Source of the DNA: UBA4582 sp013204195
GTDB lineage: Bacteria > Pseudomonadota > Gammaproteobacteria > Pseudomonadales > Azotimanducaceae
Assembly: GCA_963925735.1 (NCBI GenBank)
Contig: CAWUUH010000005.1
Span: 1-64,000 of the forward strand
Reading direction: 5' to 3'
Length of the DNA: 64,000 bases
The notes under the pieces were generated by a model. It did not search any database. It was not told the DNA's origin and was given only the letters and a program-made list of their open reading frames with translations. This document shows, in pieces, positions 1-7,877 of this stretch (position 1 is the first letter of the stretch; each line of letters begins with the position of its first letter). A program made the translations under genes and the position numbers.

Positions 1-2
1 GC

Positions 3-224
3 CTGTGTGCACAAACAGAAATCGCGCCTTACCAATACGTCTCTATCGAGGGACCCTTTACCACCAGAGAGACTACTGCCGAAGAACTACTGCATATGGC
101 CATTCGGTATCTGGGTGAAGTTGGTGGCCGTGCCTACGCCAGCAACGCCGGCCAAGGCAGTAGCATGGTTGTCTCAATTACGCCGCAAACCTGGTATACG
201 GTGGACTACAATCAGCTGAGCTAA
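3..224 (+). CDS. C-terminal fragment of a pyridoxamine 5'-phosphate oxidase-fold (PPOX) protein
   Basis: Only the last 73 codons are in the window, since the gene begins before base 1. The third frame is open from the edge to a TAA at 222-224. It reads a beta-strand-rich segment (YVSIEGPFT, then a helix, then VVSITPQTWYTV), which resembles the C-terminal half of small flavin- or F420-binding PPOX-fold proteins. The family usually binds FMN, F420 or heme and acts on small molecules in the cytoplasm; the substrate cannot be read here. The next gene is convergent and ends 46 bases downstream. The family call is inference from a short fragment, and another split-barrel protein is possible. Confidence 0.5.
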   Translation: MCAQTEIAPYQYVSIEGPFTTRETTAEELLHMAIRYLGEVGGRAYASNAGQGSSMVVSITPQTWYTVDYNQLS

Positions 225-270
225 GACAGTGCCGCCGGCTGAAAGCAGACCATCTATACCCCTACGGGCA

Positions 271-1068
271 TCAGCTACTCTCGTCGCCCACAGCCACGCG
301 CCCTGCGATTAAGGGCATCAAATAAACGCCAAAAACAATACCACCGGCATAGCCATCAGGCCGGCGGCGATAACCACTCAGCGTCAGCAACGGCTCTTTG
401 GCACGAATGCCACTAGACTGATCGACGGTCACCACAGTACAGCGCTCGCAAGGCGCAACCTGATCGAGGGTGACCTGGGGGAACTCGAATTGACCTCGCC
501 CATCTTCCGCATAAGCCTGCAGACCAGTGACCACCAAATTGGCGCGAAACCGATCCATGGTGACCGGCGTTGTAAGACGCTGGTTCAAGTCATCTAAGGA
601 CGCCTGGCTAGTGAGCAATACGGGAGAGGTATCAACAAATTTGTTTTGTTTTTGACCGTGCACCTTGGTGAAATCCTGCAGCGGCAAGTACCAATCAACG
701 GGCGCTTTGGCTCGCACCAGACGCACCGGCTGACCTAGCGCCAAACCCAACCAGTCGGCGACAGCATCGCCCATATCCAACACCGGCACTGCTTGGCCAT
801 AAATCGTCAGCGATGATTCAGCGCCGAGAGGTTCTGTCGCGAGCACAAAATCAGGCTGATGAGGAAATGTCAGCACTAGGTCGCTGCCTTGCCAAACTGC
901 ACCGAGTTGGTAAAGATTCGGGTTCAGTTTTTGATTCACCCAGCCGCCTTCCTGCATGAGGGTAAATTCACGATCCCCGCGCAAACCCATGGGCGTAATT
1001 TCAACACTATCGAGGCTATAGCCTCGACAGCCCTTAATCGGGTAGATTTGAATGTCGCTGACACGCAT
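271..1068 (-). CDS. MOSC-domain protein (molybdenum cofactor sulfurase C-terminal-like)
   Basis: 265 residues. The N-terminal MOSC beta-barrel covers roughly residues 1-115 (YPIKGCRGYSLDSV near residue 9, GLRGDREFTL near 28). The MOSC domain follows, with RFRANLVV at 173-180 and the paired cysteines PCERC at 206-210. Cys210 aligns with the molybdenum-binding cysteine of mARC and YcbX proteins. The protein is shorter than E. coli YcbX (about 370 residues) because it lacks the C-terminal 2Fe-2S ferredoxin domain. Family members reduce N-hydroxylated compounds or handle sulfur on the cofactor; which of these applies here is not visible. It begins one base after the end of the upstream isomerase gene, so the two are probably co-transcribed. 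Confidence 0.88.
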   Translation of the reverse strand: MRVSDIQIYPIKGCRGYSLDSVEITPMGLRGDREFTLMQEGGWVNQKLNPNLYQLGAVWQGSDLVLTFPHQPDFVLATEPLGAESSLTIYGQAVPVLDMGDAVADWLGLALGQPVRLVRAKAPVDWYLPLQDFTKVHGQKQNKFVDTSPVLLTSQASLDDLNQRLTTPVTMDRFRANLVVTGLQAYAEDGRGQFEFPQVTLDQVAPCERCTVVTVDQSSGIRAKEPLLTLSGYRRRPDGYAGGIVFGVYLMPLIAGRVAVGDESS

Positions 1069-1069
1069 G

Positions 1070-1681
1070 TTAGACCGAACCTAACTTCGCGCGAATAGCC
1101 GCTTCAAGCTCGTCCAGCTTGTCCTTGCCAAAATAGATCTCACCATCCAGGTAAAAAGTTGGCGAACCGAAGGTGCCCATCTCGACGGAACGATCGGTAT
1201 TATCGATCAGCTGTTTTTTTACCTGGGGATCTTGTGACCCCTGCATAATATCGTTGGCTGGCAAGTTGGATGCCAGTAGTGCTGCATGAATGACATCCGG
1301 CTCATCCATTTTTTTCGGCTCATTCCACATATGCTGATACACCGCTTCCACATAGGCCGGGAAGATGTCGGCCTGCTGGGCGTAAACTGCGCCCCGCATG
1401 ATGTGCAGGGTGTTAACGGGGAAGAACGGGTTGAAGTGGTAATCTGTAATGTGATGCCGAGCCAAAAATCGTTCGGTCTCAATCGCGCTGTACTCAGACT
1501 TGTTCTTAATACCCTGCATGGAGACTGCCGGCGACACATTATTCGTGGCCTTGAAAACGCCACCGAGCAATACGGGCACATACTTGAATGTGACGCCGGT
1601 GCGTTGCTCAATCAAAGGAATCAGACGATGGCTCAAGTAGGCATTCGGGCTGCCAAAATCAAAATGAAATTCTAGGTTCAT
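1070..1681 (-). CDS. 2-hydroxychromene-2-carboxylate isomerase-like protein (DsbA-fold, kappa-GST type)
   Basis: 203 residues with a thioredoxin-like fold interrupted by a helical domain, as in kappa-class glutathione transferases. The N-terminus FDFGSPNAYLSHRLIP carries the serine that replaces the DsbA CxxC cysteine. The C-terminal GTFGSPTFYLDGEIYFGKD is the cis-Pro and strand region typical of the family. The family isomerises hydroxychromene carboxylates in naphthalene-type degradation using glutathione, and many members work in general detoxification. No aromatic degradation genes adjoin it, so the true substrate is uncertain. It is first in a two-gene unit with the MOSC gene (1-base gap). 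Confidence 0.85.
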   Translation of the reverse strand: MNLEFHFDFGSPNAYLSHRLIPLIEQRTGVTFKYVPVLLGGVFKATNNVSPAVSMQGIKNKSEYSAIETERFLARHHITDYHFNPFFPVNTLHIMRGAVYAQQADIFPAYVEAVYQHMWNEPKKMDEPDVIHAALLASNLPANDIMQGSQDPQVKKQLIDNTDRSVEMGTFGSPTFYLDGEIYFGKDKLDELEAAIRAKLGSV

Positions 1682-1728
1682 CGTTTCTCCTAATCACGTT
1701 TTAAAATTTTATTAGACAAAATGCAGGG

Positions 1729-3204
1729 CTAAACCTCAGTCCTGACCTGCTCAGTGGGATCAACATCCAGCGGTATAATCTTGATGTTATAAAAGCCATA
1801 TATAGCCGCTACCACCGGGTTAATGAGGTTGAAAAAGCAAAAGGGCAGATAGGCAAATGTGGCGACGCCAAGGGTGCCTGCCATATAGGCGCCGCAGGTA
1901 TTCCAGGGTATCAAGGACGACGTCATTGTGGCTGAGTCCTCTAGTGTTCGCGAGAGATTAACGGGGTCTAGATTACGCCGCTTGAACTCAGCCTTGTACA
2001 TGCGCCCGGCAAGTACGATAGCAATATATTGGTCAGCTGCGACGATATTGACACCAATACAGGTAAAGATCACTGTGAGCACCAAGGAACCTGTGCTGGT
2101 CACCATCCGCAGGGCTGCGACCACCAGGCGTTCGAGCAAGCCTGTATGCTCCAGCACAGCACCAAAGGTCAAGGCACAGAGAATTAGCCACACCGTGTTT
2201 AACATGCTGCTCATACCCCCTCGACTCAACAGATCATTCACCGCCGCATTGCCGGTATCGATGGTAAAGCCATTAAACAAAGCCTGCCAGACACCTTTAA
2301 TGGTTGTTATCACGGCATTATCGCCAGCCCCCGCACCGACAAATCGGGCGATCGCATCAGGTTGCAGAATCGCTGCAAACACGCCGCCGACTATCGCCCC
2401 GATCATAATGGTAGGGAATGCCGGCAGGCCTTTAGCGGCCATGACCAGGACAAGCACCAAAGGCAACAGCGCCCACAGACTGATAACGAAGTGCGTATCC
2501 AGAATAGCCAACGTCTCATCTAGGGCTATCGACCCACTGTCACCGGCCTGAGCAAGACCGATAATCAAATACAGGAGCAGGGCAATGACAATACTAGGCG
2601 TCGTGGTCCAAACCATATGCCGTATATGAGCGAACAATTCAGTGCCTGCCACTGCCGGCGCCAGGTTGGTGGTATCTGACAGGGGCGACATCTTGTCGCC
2701 AAAATAGGCTCCCGAGATAATCGCCCCCGCGGTCATTTCCAGTGACAAGCCTAGCCCCTGAGAGATACCGATGAGGGCAACGCCAATCGTGCCCGCGGTG
2801 GTCCAGGAACTACCGATACTGACCGACACCAGTATGCAAATAAGGCACGCACTCACATAAAAGAAGGATGGGTGCATGATCTGCAGGCCGTAATAAATCA
2901 TGGTCGGCACCGTGCCAGCGAGAATCCAGGTACCTATCAGCGAGCCTACCGCCAGTAAAATTAAAATGGCGCCCAGAGCCGTTGAGATACCCGTGACGAT
3001 ACCTTCTTCAATGACTTTCCAGCCATGGCCATTTTTAACCCCGATAATGGCGGCCAGGCCGGCGGCGAGAATTAAGGCAATCTGGTTCGCGCCATAGGAT
3101 GAATCATCGCCATACAGATACACTGACAATGTCAGCAACGACACCAAAAATAGGACGGGAATCAGCGCATCCAGAAGGGTCGGGGCCTTGATTTTGCGAG
3201 TCAT
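1729..3204 (-). CDS. nhaC: NhaC-type Na+/H+ antiporter
   Basis: 491 residues with about eleven hydrophobic segments. The stretch SGAYFGDKMSPLSDTTNLAP (around residue 165) is the hallmark of the NhaC family, and a later segment reads NIVAADQYIAIVLAGRMY. Family members exchange Na+ for protons, and some exchange malate/lactate or amino acids, across the inner membrane. The length is normal for the family. It starts at an ATG at 3204, divergent from the UGSC selenoprotein gene, with 170 bases between. The NhaC superfamily is clear; the exact ion or solute is not. Confidence 0.88.
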   Translation of the reverse strand: MTRKIKAPTLLDALIPVLFLVSLLTLSVYLYGDDSSYGANQIALILAAGLAAIIGVKNGHGWKVIEEGIVTGISTALGAILILLAVGSLIGTWILAGTVPTMIYYGLQIMHPSFFYVSACLICILVSVSIGSSWTTAGTIGVALIGISQGLGLSLEMTAGAIISGAYFGDKMSPLSDTTNLAPAVAGTELFAHIRHMVWTTTPSIVIALLLYLIIGLAQAGDSGSIALDETLAILDTHFVISLWALLPLVLVLVMAAKGLPAFPTIMIGAIVGGVFAAILQPDAIARFVGAGAGDNAVITTIKGVWQALFNGFTIDTGNAAVNDLLSRGGMSSMLNTVWLILCALTFGAVLEHTGLLERLVVAALRMVTSTGSLVLTVIFTCIGVNIVAADQYIAIVLAGRMYKAEFKRRNLDPVNLSRTLEDSATMTSSLIPWNTCGAYMAGTLGVATFAYLPFCFFNLINPVVAAIYGFYNIKIIPLDVDPTEQVRTEV

Positions 3205-3374
3205 GAATACCTGCAGCCAATGATGGAATTAGTGACGCCTACAGTACCGGACATTCAGCATGAGCACAAAGGGCTTGGGCCTTACAGGCTATTTGTCGAG
3301 TAGCATAGAATCGGCTTTCTGCTACTATAACAACAATCATTACGTCACAAACGTTGCGAATATCGGAGCCTTCA

Positions 3375-3953
3375 ATGATCGAGTATCACGACCCTCACGC
3401 TGCCACGAGTATCAAAACCACACCCTATGCGCTGGCGATCCCTGCGAGCACCGCCAACGCACTGACCATTGGCCTGCTTGCCAACGGCTTTCCAGATTCG
3501 GAGAATTTTCTCAACCACATTGCCGCTGTCTTACAGACCCATGAGCCGGACATCTCCTTCGAGTATTACAATAAGGGCAATGCGTCCATTCCCGCCAGCC
3601 CAGAGATTTTGGCCAGCATCAAGACCCAATGTCAGGCAGTCATCACCGCCTACGGACACTGAGGCAGCTGCACCACCGGCACCGTGCGTGACGGCATAGA
3701 AATAGCCAGACTCGGGATTCCCGCTGTCGCTCTGGTGACCCAAGACTACTGGCCACAGGGCGATTTCGTCGCACGCTCCCTGGGCATGCCGAACATCCCA
3801 CGGATCAAATTGCCCCACCCAGTGGCGGGTACAGGTGTCACTAACATGCGCCATATCGCCGAGCAGATGGCGCCAGTCATTATGGCCGCCCTACGAGGCA
3901 AGCCAGACCCTGCAGAACAATCCGCTGACAAGGCCAAGGAAAACCCACAATGA
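3375..3953 (+). CDS. UGSC-type selenoprotein (in-frame UGA read as selenocysteine)
   Basis: The reading frame runs from ATG 3375 (GGAG at 3365-3368) to TGA 3951-3953 and is interrupted only by a TGA at 3660-3662. The protein continues in the same frame with normal coding character on both sides. With UGA read as Sec the product is 192 residues and position 96 begins the motif U-G-S-C. This matches the UGSC selenoprotein family known from marine bacteria, in which homologues carry Sec or Cys at this place. The U96-x-x-C99 pair sits after a predicted strand and before VRDGIEIARLGIPAVAL, like a redox centre. No function is established in the family that I know of. A hairpin just after the UGA fits a bacterial SECIS element. 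The stop overlaps the next start (ATGA), so the two are translationally coupled. The alternative is a pseudogene with a nonsense mutation. Confidence 0.85.
3660..3690 (+). promoter_or_regulatory. Recoded UGA with candidate bacterial SECIS hairpin (UGSC gene)
   Basis: UGA is at 3660-3662. Bases 3669-3673 (TGCAC) pair with 3684-3688 (GTGCG, one T-G wobble) around a 10-base loop that holds GG at 3678-3679, 16-17 bases after the UGA. A short stem with a G in the apical loop at this distance is what bacterial SelB-dependent elements require. The pairing was found by eye and no folding energy was calculated. Confidence 0.6.
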
Positions 3954-5038
3954 CCAATATGCTTGAGGCGACCGACGAAGCGGCCGCGTTAGAAGCGCTA
4001 CACGGCCGCGGTTGCACTGATGGGTTGCCGGTGGTCATACCGACTCGAACACGCGTGAGTCGAATGACTTTAGCCTCAGGCATGGACGCCGATATGGTGC
4101 TCGGCACCATGGGCCCTGCCGGCGGCGTGGCAACCATCGAAATGGTGGCCGTGGCTGCCGTCATGGCGGGTTGCCTGCCTGACTATATGCCAGTGGTTGT
4201 CGCTGCCGTCAAAGCCGTGATAGACCCAGTGTTTGATTTGACCGAGATGCAGGCCACCACCCACTGTACTGCGCCCTTAATCATCGTCAATGGTCCTGCC
4301 AGGCACAACTGCGGACCGATCCATTCAGGTTTTGGCGCCCTCGGCCCAGGCTTTCGGGCCAATGCCAGCATCGGCCGCGCCTTGCGTCTCTGCATGATCA
4401 ACATCGGTGGCGCCAAGCCCGGCGAATCAGACATGGCGCTACTGGGCCACCCTGGAAAATTCACCTATTGCCTTGCCGAAGACGAAGAAAATAGCCCCTT
4501 CACGCCATTGCATGTTGGCCTTGGCTTCGAGCCTGAGGATAGTGTGGTCACCGTCATTGGGGCGGAAGCGCCGCACTCGGTGATATTCAGTGGCGATGCT
4601 GATGATCCTGACAACCACCTGCACTTGTTGCAGATACTTGCCCTTGGCTTATCCAACATGGCTACCAATAACGCCATTCTCGGCAACGGCTCGGCGACGG
4701 TCATATTGAATCCCGAACACGCCTCGATACTGGCCAATGCCGGACTAGATCGCGAGGCAGTCGCGGCTCAGCTGTATGCATTGTGCGTTAACTCAACAGC
4801 GGAAATGGCACGCTTGGTACCGGGCTTTGCCCGTAGCAAGGGCCCCGATACAATGCGCCATAGCTTTCACAGCGCTGAGAATATATTGATCTTGATGGCA
4901 GGCGGCAGCGGCATCTACTCGATGGTCATGCCATCCTGGTGTGCTGGCGCCCATCGTAATAGTGCCAGCAGCGTCAGGGTTGATGCCGATCAGTTTTGTG
5001 AGATCCCCGGCCTTGCTGCACGCAGCACTCAACACTGA
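3950..5038 (+). CDS. Conserved protein of unknown function, partner of the UGSC selenoprotein
   Basis: 362 residues, soluble, rich in Gly and Ala, with no signal peptide or clear membrane segment. The N-terminus has CTDGLPVVIPT (residues 22-32), a motif I associate with proteins encoded next to UGSC proteins, though I cannot name a domain. Several cysteines lie in glycine-rich loops (THCTAP, RHNCGP, VMPSWCAG) and could serve in thiol or metal chemistry. The ATG overlaps the stop of the UGSC gene by four bases, and the PPOX gene follows after 10 bases. The three genes therefore appear to form one unit. The function is unknown; a subunit or substrate-processing partner of the UGSC protein is the natural inference from coupling. 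Confidence 0.75.
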   Translation: MTNMLEATDEAAALEALHGRGCTDGLPVVIPTRTRVSRMTLASGMDADMVLGTMGPAGGVATIEMVAVAAVMAGCLPDYMPVVVAAVKAVIDPVFDLTEMQATTHCTAPLIIVNGPARHNCGPIHSGFGALGPGFRANASIGRALRLCMINIGGAKPGESDMALLGHPGKFTYCLAEDEENSPFTPLHVGLGFEPEDSVVTVIGAEAPHSVIFSGDADDPDNHLHLLQILALGLSNMATNNAILGNGSATVILNPEHASILANAGLDREAVAAQLYALCVNSTAEMARLVPGFARSKGPDTMRHSFHSAENILILMAGGSGIYSMVMPSWCAGAHRNSASSVRVDADQFCEIPGLAARSTQH

Positions 5039-5048
5039 GCGACTCTCC

Positions 5049-5510
5049 ATGACACAATTACCCATCGCGAAATCCAGTCAATGGACTCAAGCACAAATGA
5101 CCGCGTTCCTCGAAAAAACCACTGTGCCGATGCGGCTGGCCTGCCATGGCAACGCTGGGTTTCCCCTAGCCTGCTCCTTATGGTTTTGCTTTCAGGAAAA
5201 TAGTTTGTGGTGCGCCAGCCATGAAAATTCGCATATCGTCAAACTGCTACAGAAAAACAATAAGGTTGGATTTGAAATTGGCGTCAATCAACCCCCTTAC
5301 CAAGGTGTCAGGGGGCAGGGCGAAGTGACGCTCGTGCGTGAACGTGCGGCCGACATACTGGCCACCATGCTACAACGCTACGAAATCGAACCAGACTCAA
5401 CTCTGGCGAAATGGCTGCTTAGCCGCGTTAAAGACGAATACGCCCTTCGCATCGACATCAAACGCATCACCGCCTGGGACTACACGCAGCGAATGCAAAC
5501 CGGGAAATAG
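5049..5510 (+). CDS. Pyridoxamine 5'-phosphate oxidase-fold protein
   Basis: 153 residues from ATG 5049; the same frame is open further upstream, but that part overlaps the preceding gene. The sequence shows a split-barrel pattern: MRLACHGNAGFPLACSLWF (residues ~28-46), SLWCASHENSHIVKLLQKN, VGFEIGVNQPPYQGVRGQGEVTL. This is the usual order of strands and helix in FMN-, heme- or F420-binding PPOX proteins. It is the third gene of the UGSC cassette (10-base gap), so it may supply or consume reducing equivalents there; that is inference. The cofactor cannot be assigned from sequence alone. The downstream gene is convergent. Confidence 0.75.
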   Translation: MTQLPIAKSSQWTQAQMTAFLEKTTVPMRLACHGNAGFPLACSLWFCFQENSLWCASHENSHIVKLLQKNNKVGFEIGVNQPPYQGVRGQGEVTLVRERAADILATMLQRYEIEPDSTLAKWLLSRVKDEYALRIDIKRITAWDYTQRMQTGK

Positions 5511-5526
5511 TTTCTGCGACCTGGCA

Positions 5527-6168
5527 TCAGCCTTTTTTCAGGCTGGCGGGCGTCCAATCGCAGCCCTCACAGGTTGGATCGATTTTATGCGCTGCCAGCA
5601 CCGCAAAAATGAAATCACGCCACACTGTGTCGGGTTGCCAAACGGTATTCATATCGGCCTTGGCCTGTTGAACGGATACACCCTGGTAGATCACTCGATA
5701 GAGAAAGCTGAAAGCCGTGGCTCTGAAATTGACCTGACAATGTAGCAGGGTTTTTTTGTTTGGCGCGCGCTGTAAATAATCAGCAAACACCTGGAACTCG
5801 TCCGCTTGCGGGTCATTGAAGTCTACCGGAATATGCAGATAGCCCATCCCCAAATCCTTCACCAGTCTGTCTTCATCGGTAATAGCACTGGGGTTCGTTG
5901 AGAAGGCCAAATAGACAATGCGCTCGAAATCCTCTGCCCACAGTGAGCGTAATTGCTCTCGAGTAGGCTGACCGGCACTGGCAAACACCGGCGTATACTG
6001 GCGAAAATTATTGATCTCTGCGAGTTCGGGGGCAGGAACTTCCAAACCACTTGCCTGCTCAATCATCATTAACACTCCTAATAAAAAGCCTAGTCTGCTT
6101 GCCTTCTGCATTATTGGCCTCGGTTTCTTCCGCTTCTTCTTGTCCTCGTTACATTGCACAACTGACAT
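5527..6168 (-). CDS. Exported dual-specificity-type phosphatase (DUF442/BLH family)
   Basis: 213 residues. The central part reads SAGQPTREQL, then YLHIPVDFNDP, then the loop HCQVNFRAT, which fits the Cys-x4-Arg P-loop of the beta-lactamase-hydrolase-like phosphatase family (usually CRSGTR). Here the loop glycine is replaced by Asn, which could lower activity. The first 19 residues are polar and lysine-rich. An internal ATG at 6111, with GAGG upstream, would give a protein starting with a clean signal peptide (QKASRLGFLLGVLMMIEQAS). That start is a real alternative, and export to the periplasm is likely with it. Two cysteines near the C-terminus (CEGC) may bind metal or form a disulfide. Substrate unknown. 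Confidence 0.72.
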   Translation of the reverse strand: MSVVQCNEDKKKRKKPRPIMQKASRLGFLLGVLMMIEQASGLEVPAPELAEINNFRQYTPVFASAGQPTREQLRSLWAEDFERIVYLAFSTNPSAITDEDRLVKDLGMGYLHIPVDFNDPQADEFQVFADYLQRAPNKKTLLHCQVNFRATAFSFLYRVIYQGVSVQQAKADMNTVWQPDTVWRDFIFAVLAAHKIDPTCEGCDWTPASLKKG

Positions 6169-6246
6169 TGCACCCCCTAATTTTCACGCTCTAGACTGCC
6201 GACTCTACAGGACACGGGATCTCGCCACTGACTGACTCGGCGCAGG

Positions 6247-6912
6247 CTAACGGCATGGGCTCGAACGCGAGCCTCGAGAATAAATCAAACTATCCGCCAG
6301 CGCCGTCAATGCTAGTAGCAGCAGCGCCAGCAGCAACCGAGGATCAGACAGATAAAGGGTGTTTTCCAGCGGATAGGCTATCGTCTTGTCGAGGGCCGCG
6401 GACTTGAACTCATGTTTACCAGTGAATGCCGGATTACTCACAATATCCATTAGATCGCGGCGGCTTCGATAACGTAATAATACCGCCCGATCCCAGATTT
6501 CAGCGCCGTCAATACCCACCACATCCATGGCTCGAAAAATTGCCTCGCCAACGTAAACTGGATGACAAGCTCTCCGCAACAAGGCCGGATACATGTGTTC
6601 CATATAACGATCCATCAGTTGTGCTGCGTTTTCACCAGACAGCGCGCCCTCAACATCAGCGGGATCCACCGCCATATCGAGATTATTCACCATCAAAAAC
6701 TGACGACCCGTATCTGTCGCCATGAAGTCCTTTAGGCGTTCGATACGATTCGTTGTATATCCTGCTGCTTGCAATTTCTGCGAGTAAAATTGTATCTCAG
6801 CAGCTGACAATGGTCCTGCTGTATTGGTGTACCAGAAGGTCAGCACCGCATAGAGGGTCAATGGCACAAACCAGAGGATCTTTCGCTGGGTTATTCTTCG
6901 CCTTAGGTTCAT
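6247..6912 (-). CDS. Hypothetical membrane protein of the sulfatase operon
   Basis: 221 residues, not recognised. It has an N-terminal membrane segment (about residues 13-30) and a C-terminal one (about 190-208) ending in a short basic tail. Between them is a predicted helical domain of about 150 residues that probably faces the periplasm. The start ATG overlaps the stop of the formylglycine-generating enzyme gene by four bases, so the gene belongs to that operon. An accessory role in sulfatase placement or maturation would fit the context but nothing in the sequence shows it. Confidence 0.65.
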   Translation of the reverse strand: MNLRRRITQRKILWFVPLTLYAVLTFWYTNTAGPLSAAEIQFYSQKLQAAGYTTNRIERLKDFMATDTGRQFLMVNNLDMAVDPADVEGALSGENAAQLMDRYMEHMYPALLRRACHPVYVGEAIFRAMDVVGIDGAEIWDRAVLLRYRSRRDLMDIVSNPAFTGKHEFKSAALDKTIAYPLENTLYLSDPRLLLALLLLALTALADSLIYSRGSRSSPCR

Positions 6913-7877
6913 CGGCCAACCACCTCTTGTTGATCATAGGCACAGCGAAAGCCCACATGCATCAAACTCGTATCTGGCGTCGAATGGGTACGCCCCGTGG
7001 TTCGGTAACCATGACACACGTCCTCATCACACAGAAACGAGCCGCCCCGCTGAGATTTCTCCGGTGCGGCAGAACTAACTGGCGCGCCTGGCAGACCTGT
7101 TTGCGCAGTATAGGGGCCATACCAGTCCGCCGACCATTCCCAAACATTGCCCGCCATATCCGTCAACCCTAGGGGGGTAATGCCGGTTTTGCCGATAGGC
7201 GCCGTATAGAGATAGCCATCTGCCGCGGTATTGTTGAGGGGAAACTCACCGTTAAAAATGTTGACCAGGAACTCACCATCGCGCTTCACGGTCTCGCCAA
7301 AGCCATACACGGGATTACCATATTGACCGGCGCCTTTGGCGGCATATTCAAATTCGGCTTCCGTGGGGAGTCGCCCACCATCCGCTTCGCAATAGGCCAC
7401 GGCATCAAACCAACTCACCTGCGTTACCGGATGATCAGCAGGTGCAGGGCTACGGTTCGGCCCCTGTGGATGACTCCAACTGGCACCGGTGACCATCTGC
7501 CAACGACCCTGGTTCATATCGAAAACCCCCGAGTTACCATAGCCTTCTGCTGTCGTGACATAATCTGTGGTGCGCACAAATGCCGAAAATTGGGCCACGG
7601 ATACCGGGGACGTAGCTAACCAAAAGGGTCTGACCGCGACCTTTCGAATGGGCTGTTCATCGGCCATGCCAGAGTCTGAGCCCATCATAAAGTCACCCCC
7701 TGGTATCAGCACCTGAGTGGTTGAGGCAGGCTGGTAGGCTGTTGCATTCGCCCCCAGACTAAACGTCTGCAGCAGCATCACCAAAAGAGCGCCGACACCA
7801 ACAGGGTTCAACTTAAGGCCAGCCGCATAGCGCTGCCAGCAAAACCCTGAAACACTATACCTAGCAGGCGCTATCAT
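6909..7877 (-). CDS. Formylglycine-generating enzyme (SUMF1/EgtB/PvdO-type), probably exported
   Basis: 322 residues. A hydrophobic segment near residues 28-47 looks like a signal peptide or anchor. The FGE-sulfatase domain follows: GGDFMMGSDSG (~residue 59), HPVTQVSWFDAVAYCEADG, RLPTEAEFEYAAKG, GNVWEWSADWYGPY and a closing GFRCAYD. The pair Cys283 and Cys288 in GGSFLCDEDVCHGYR matches the catalytic C-x4-C of true formylglycine-generating enzymes, so it should oxidise the sulfatase cysteine to formylglycine. It overlaps the TetR gene by four bases and sits in one operon with a sulfatase carrying the CAPTR target. The apparent export signal is unusual for an enzyme expected to act on unfolded substrate in the cytoplasm. 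Confidence 0.87.
   Translation of the reverse strand: MIAPARYSVSGFCWQRYAAGLKLNPVGVGALLVMLLQTFSLGANATAYQPASTTQVLIPGGDFMMGSDSGMADEQPIRKVAVRPFWLATSPVSVAQFSAFVRTTDYVTTAEGYGNSGVFDMNQGRWQMVTGASWSHPQGPNRSPAPADHPVTQVSWFDAVAYCEADGGRLPTEAEFEYAAKGAGQYGNPVYGFGETVKRDGEFLVNIFNGEFPLNNTAADGYLYTAPIGKTGITPLGLTDMAGNVWEWSADWYGPYTAQTGLPGAPVSSAAPEKSQRGGSFLCDEDVCHGYRTTGRTHSTPDTSLMHVGFRCAYDQQEVVGR

Noticed and set aside
1219..1611. Long open frames inside the isomerase, UGSC-partner, P450 and other genes in alternate frames
   Set aside because: They are shadows of real genes with no family-like motif, often arginine- or serine-rich translations of the opposite strand.
3375..3953. Reading the UGSC region as a pseudogene or two separate genes
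   Set aside because: Frame, composition and family motif continue exactly across the TGA, a second Sec-like gene is present in the window, and the downstream start is coupled to the far end of the frame.
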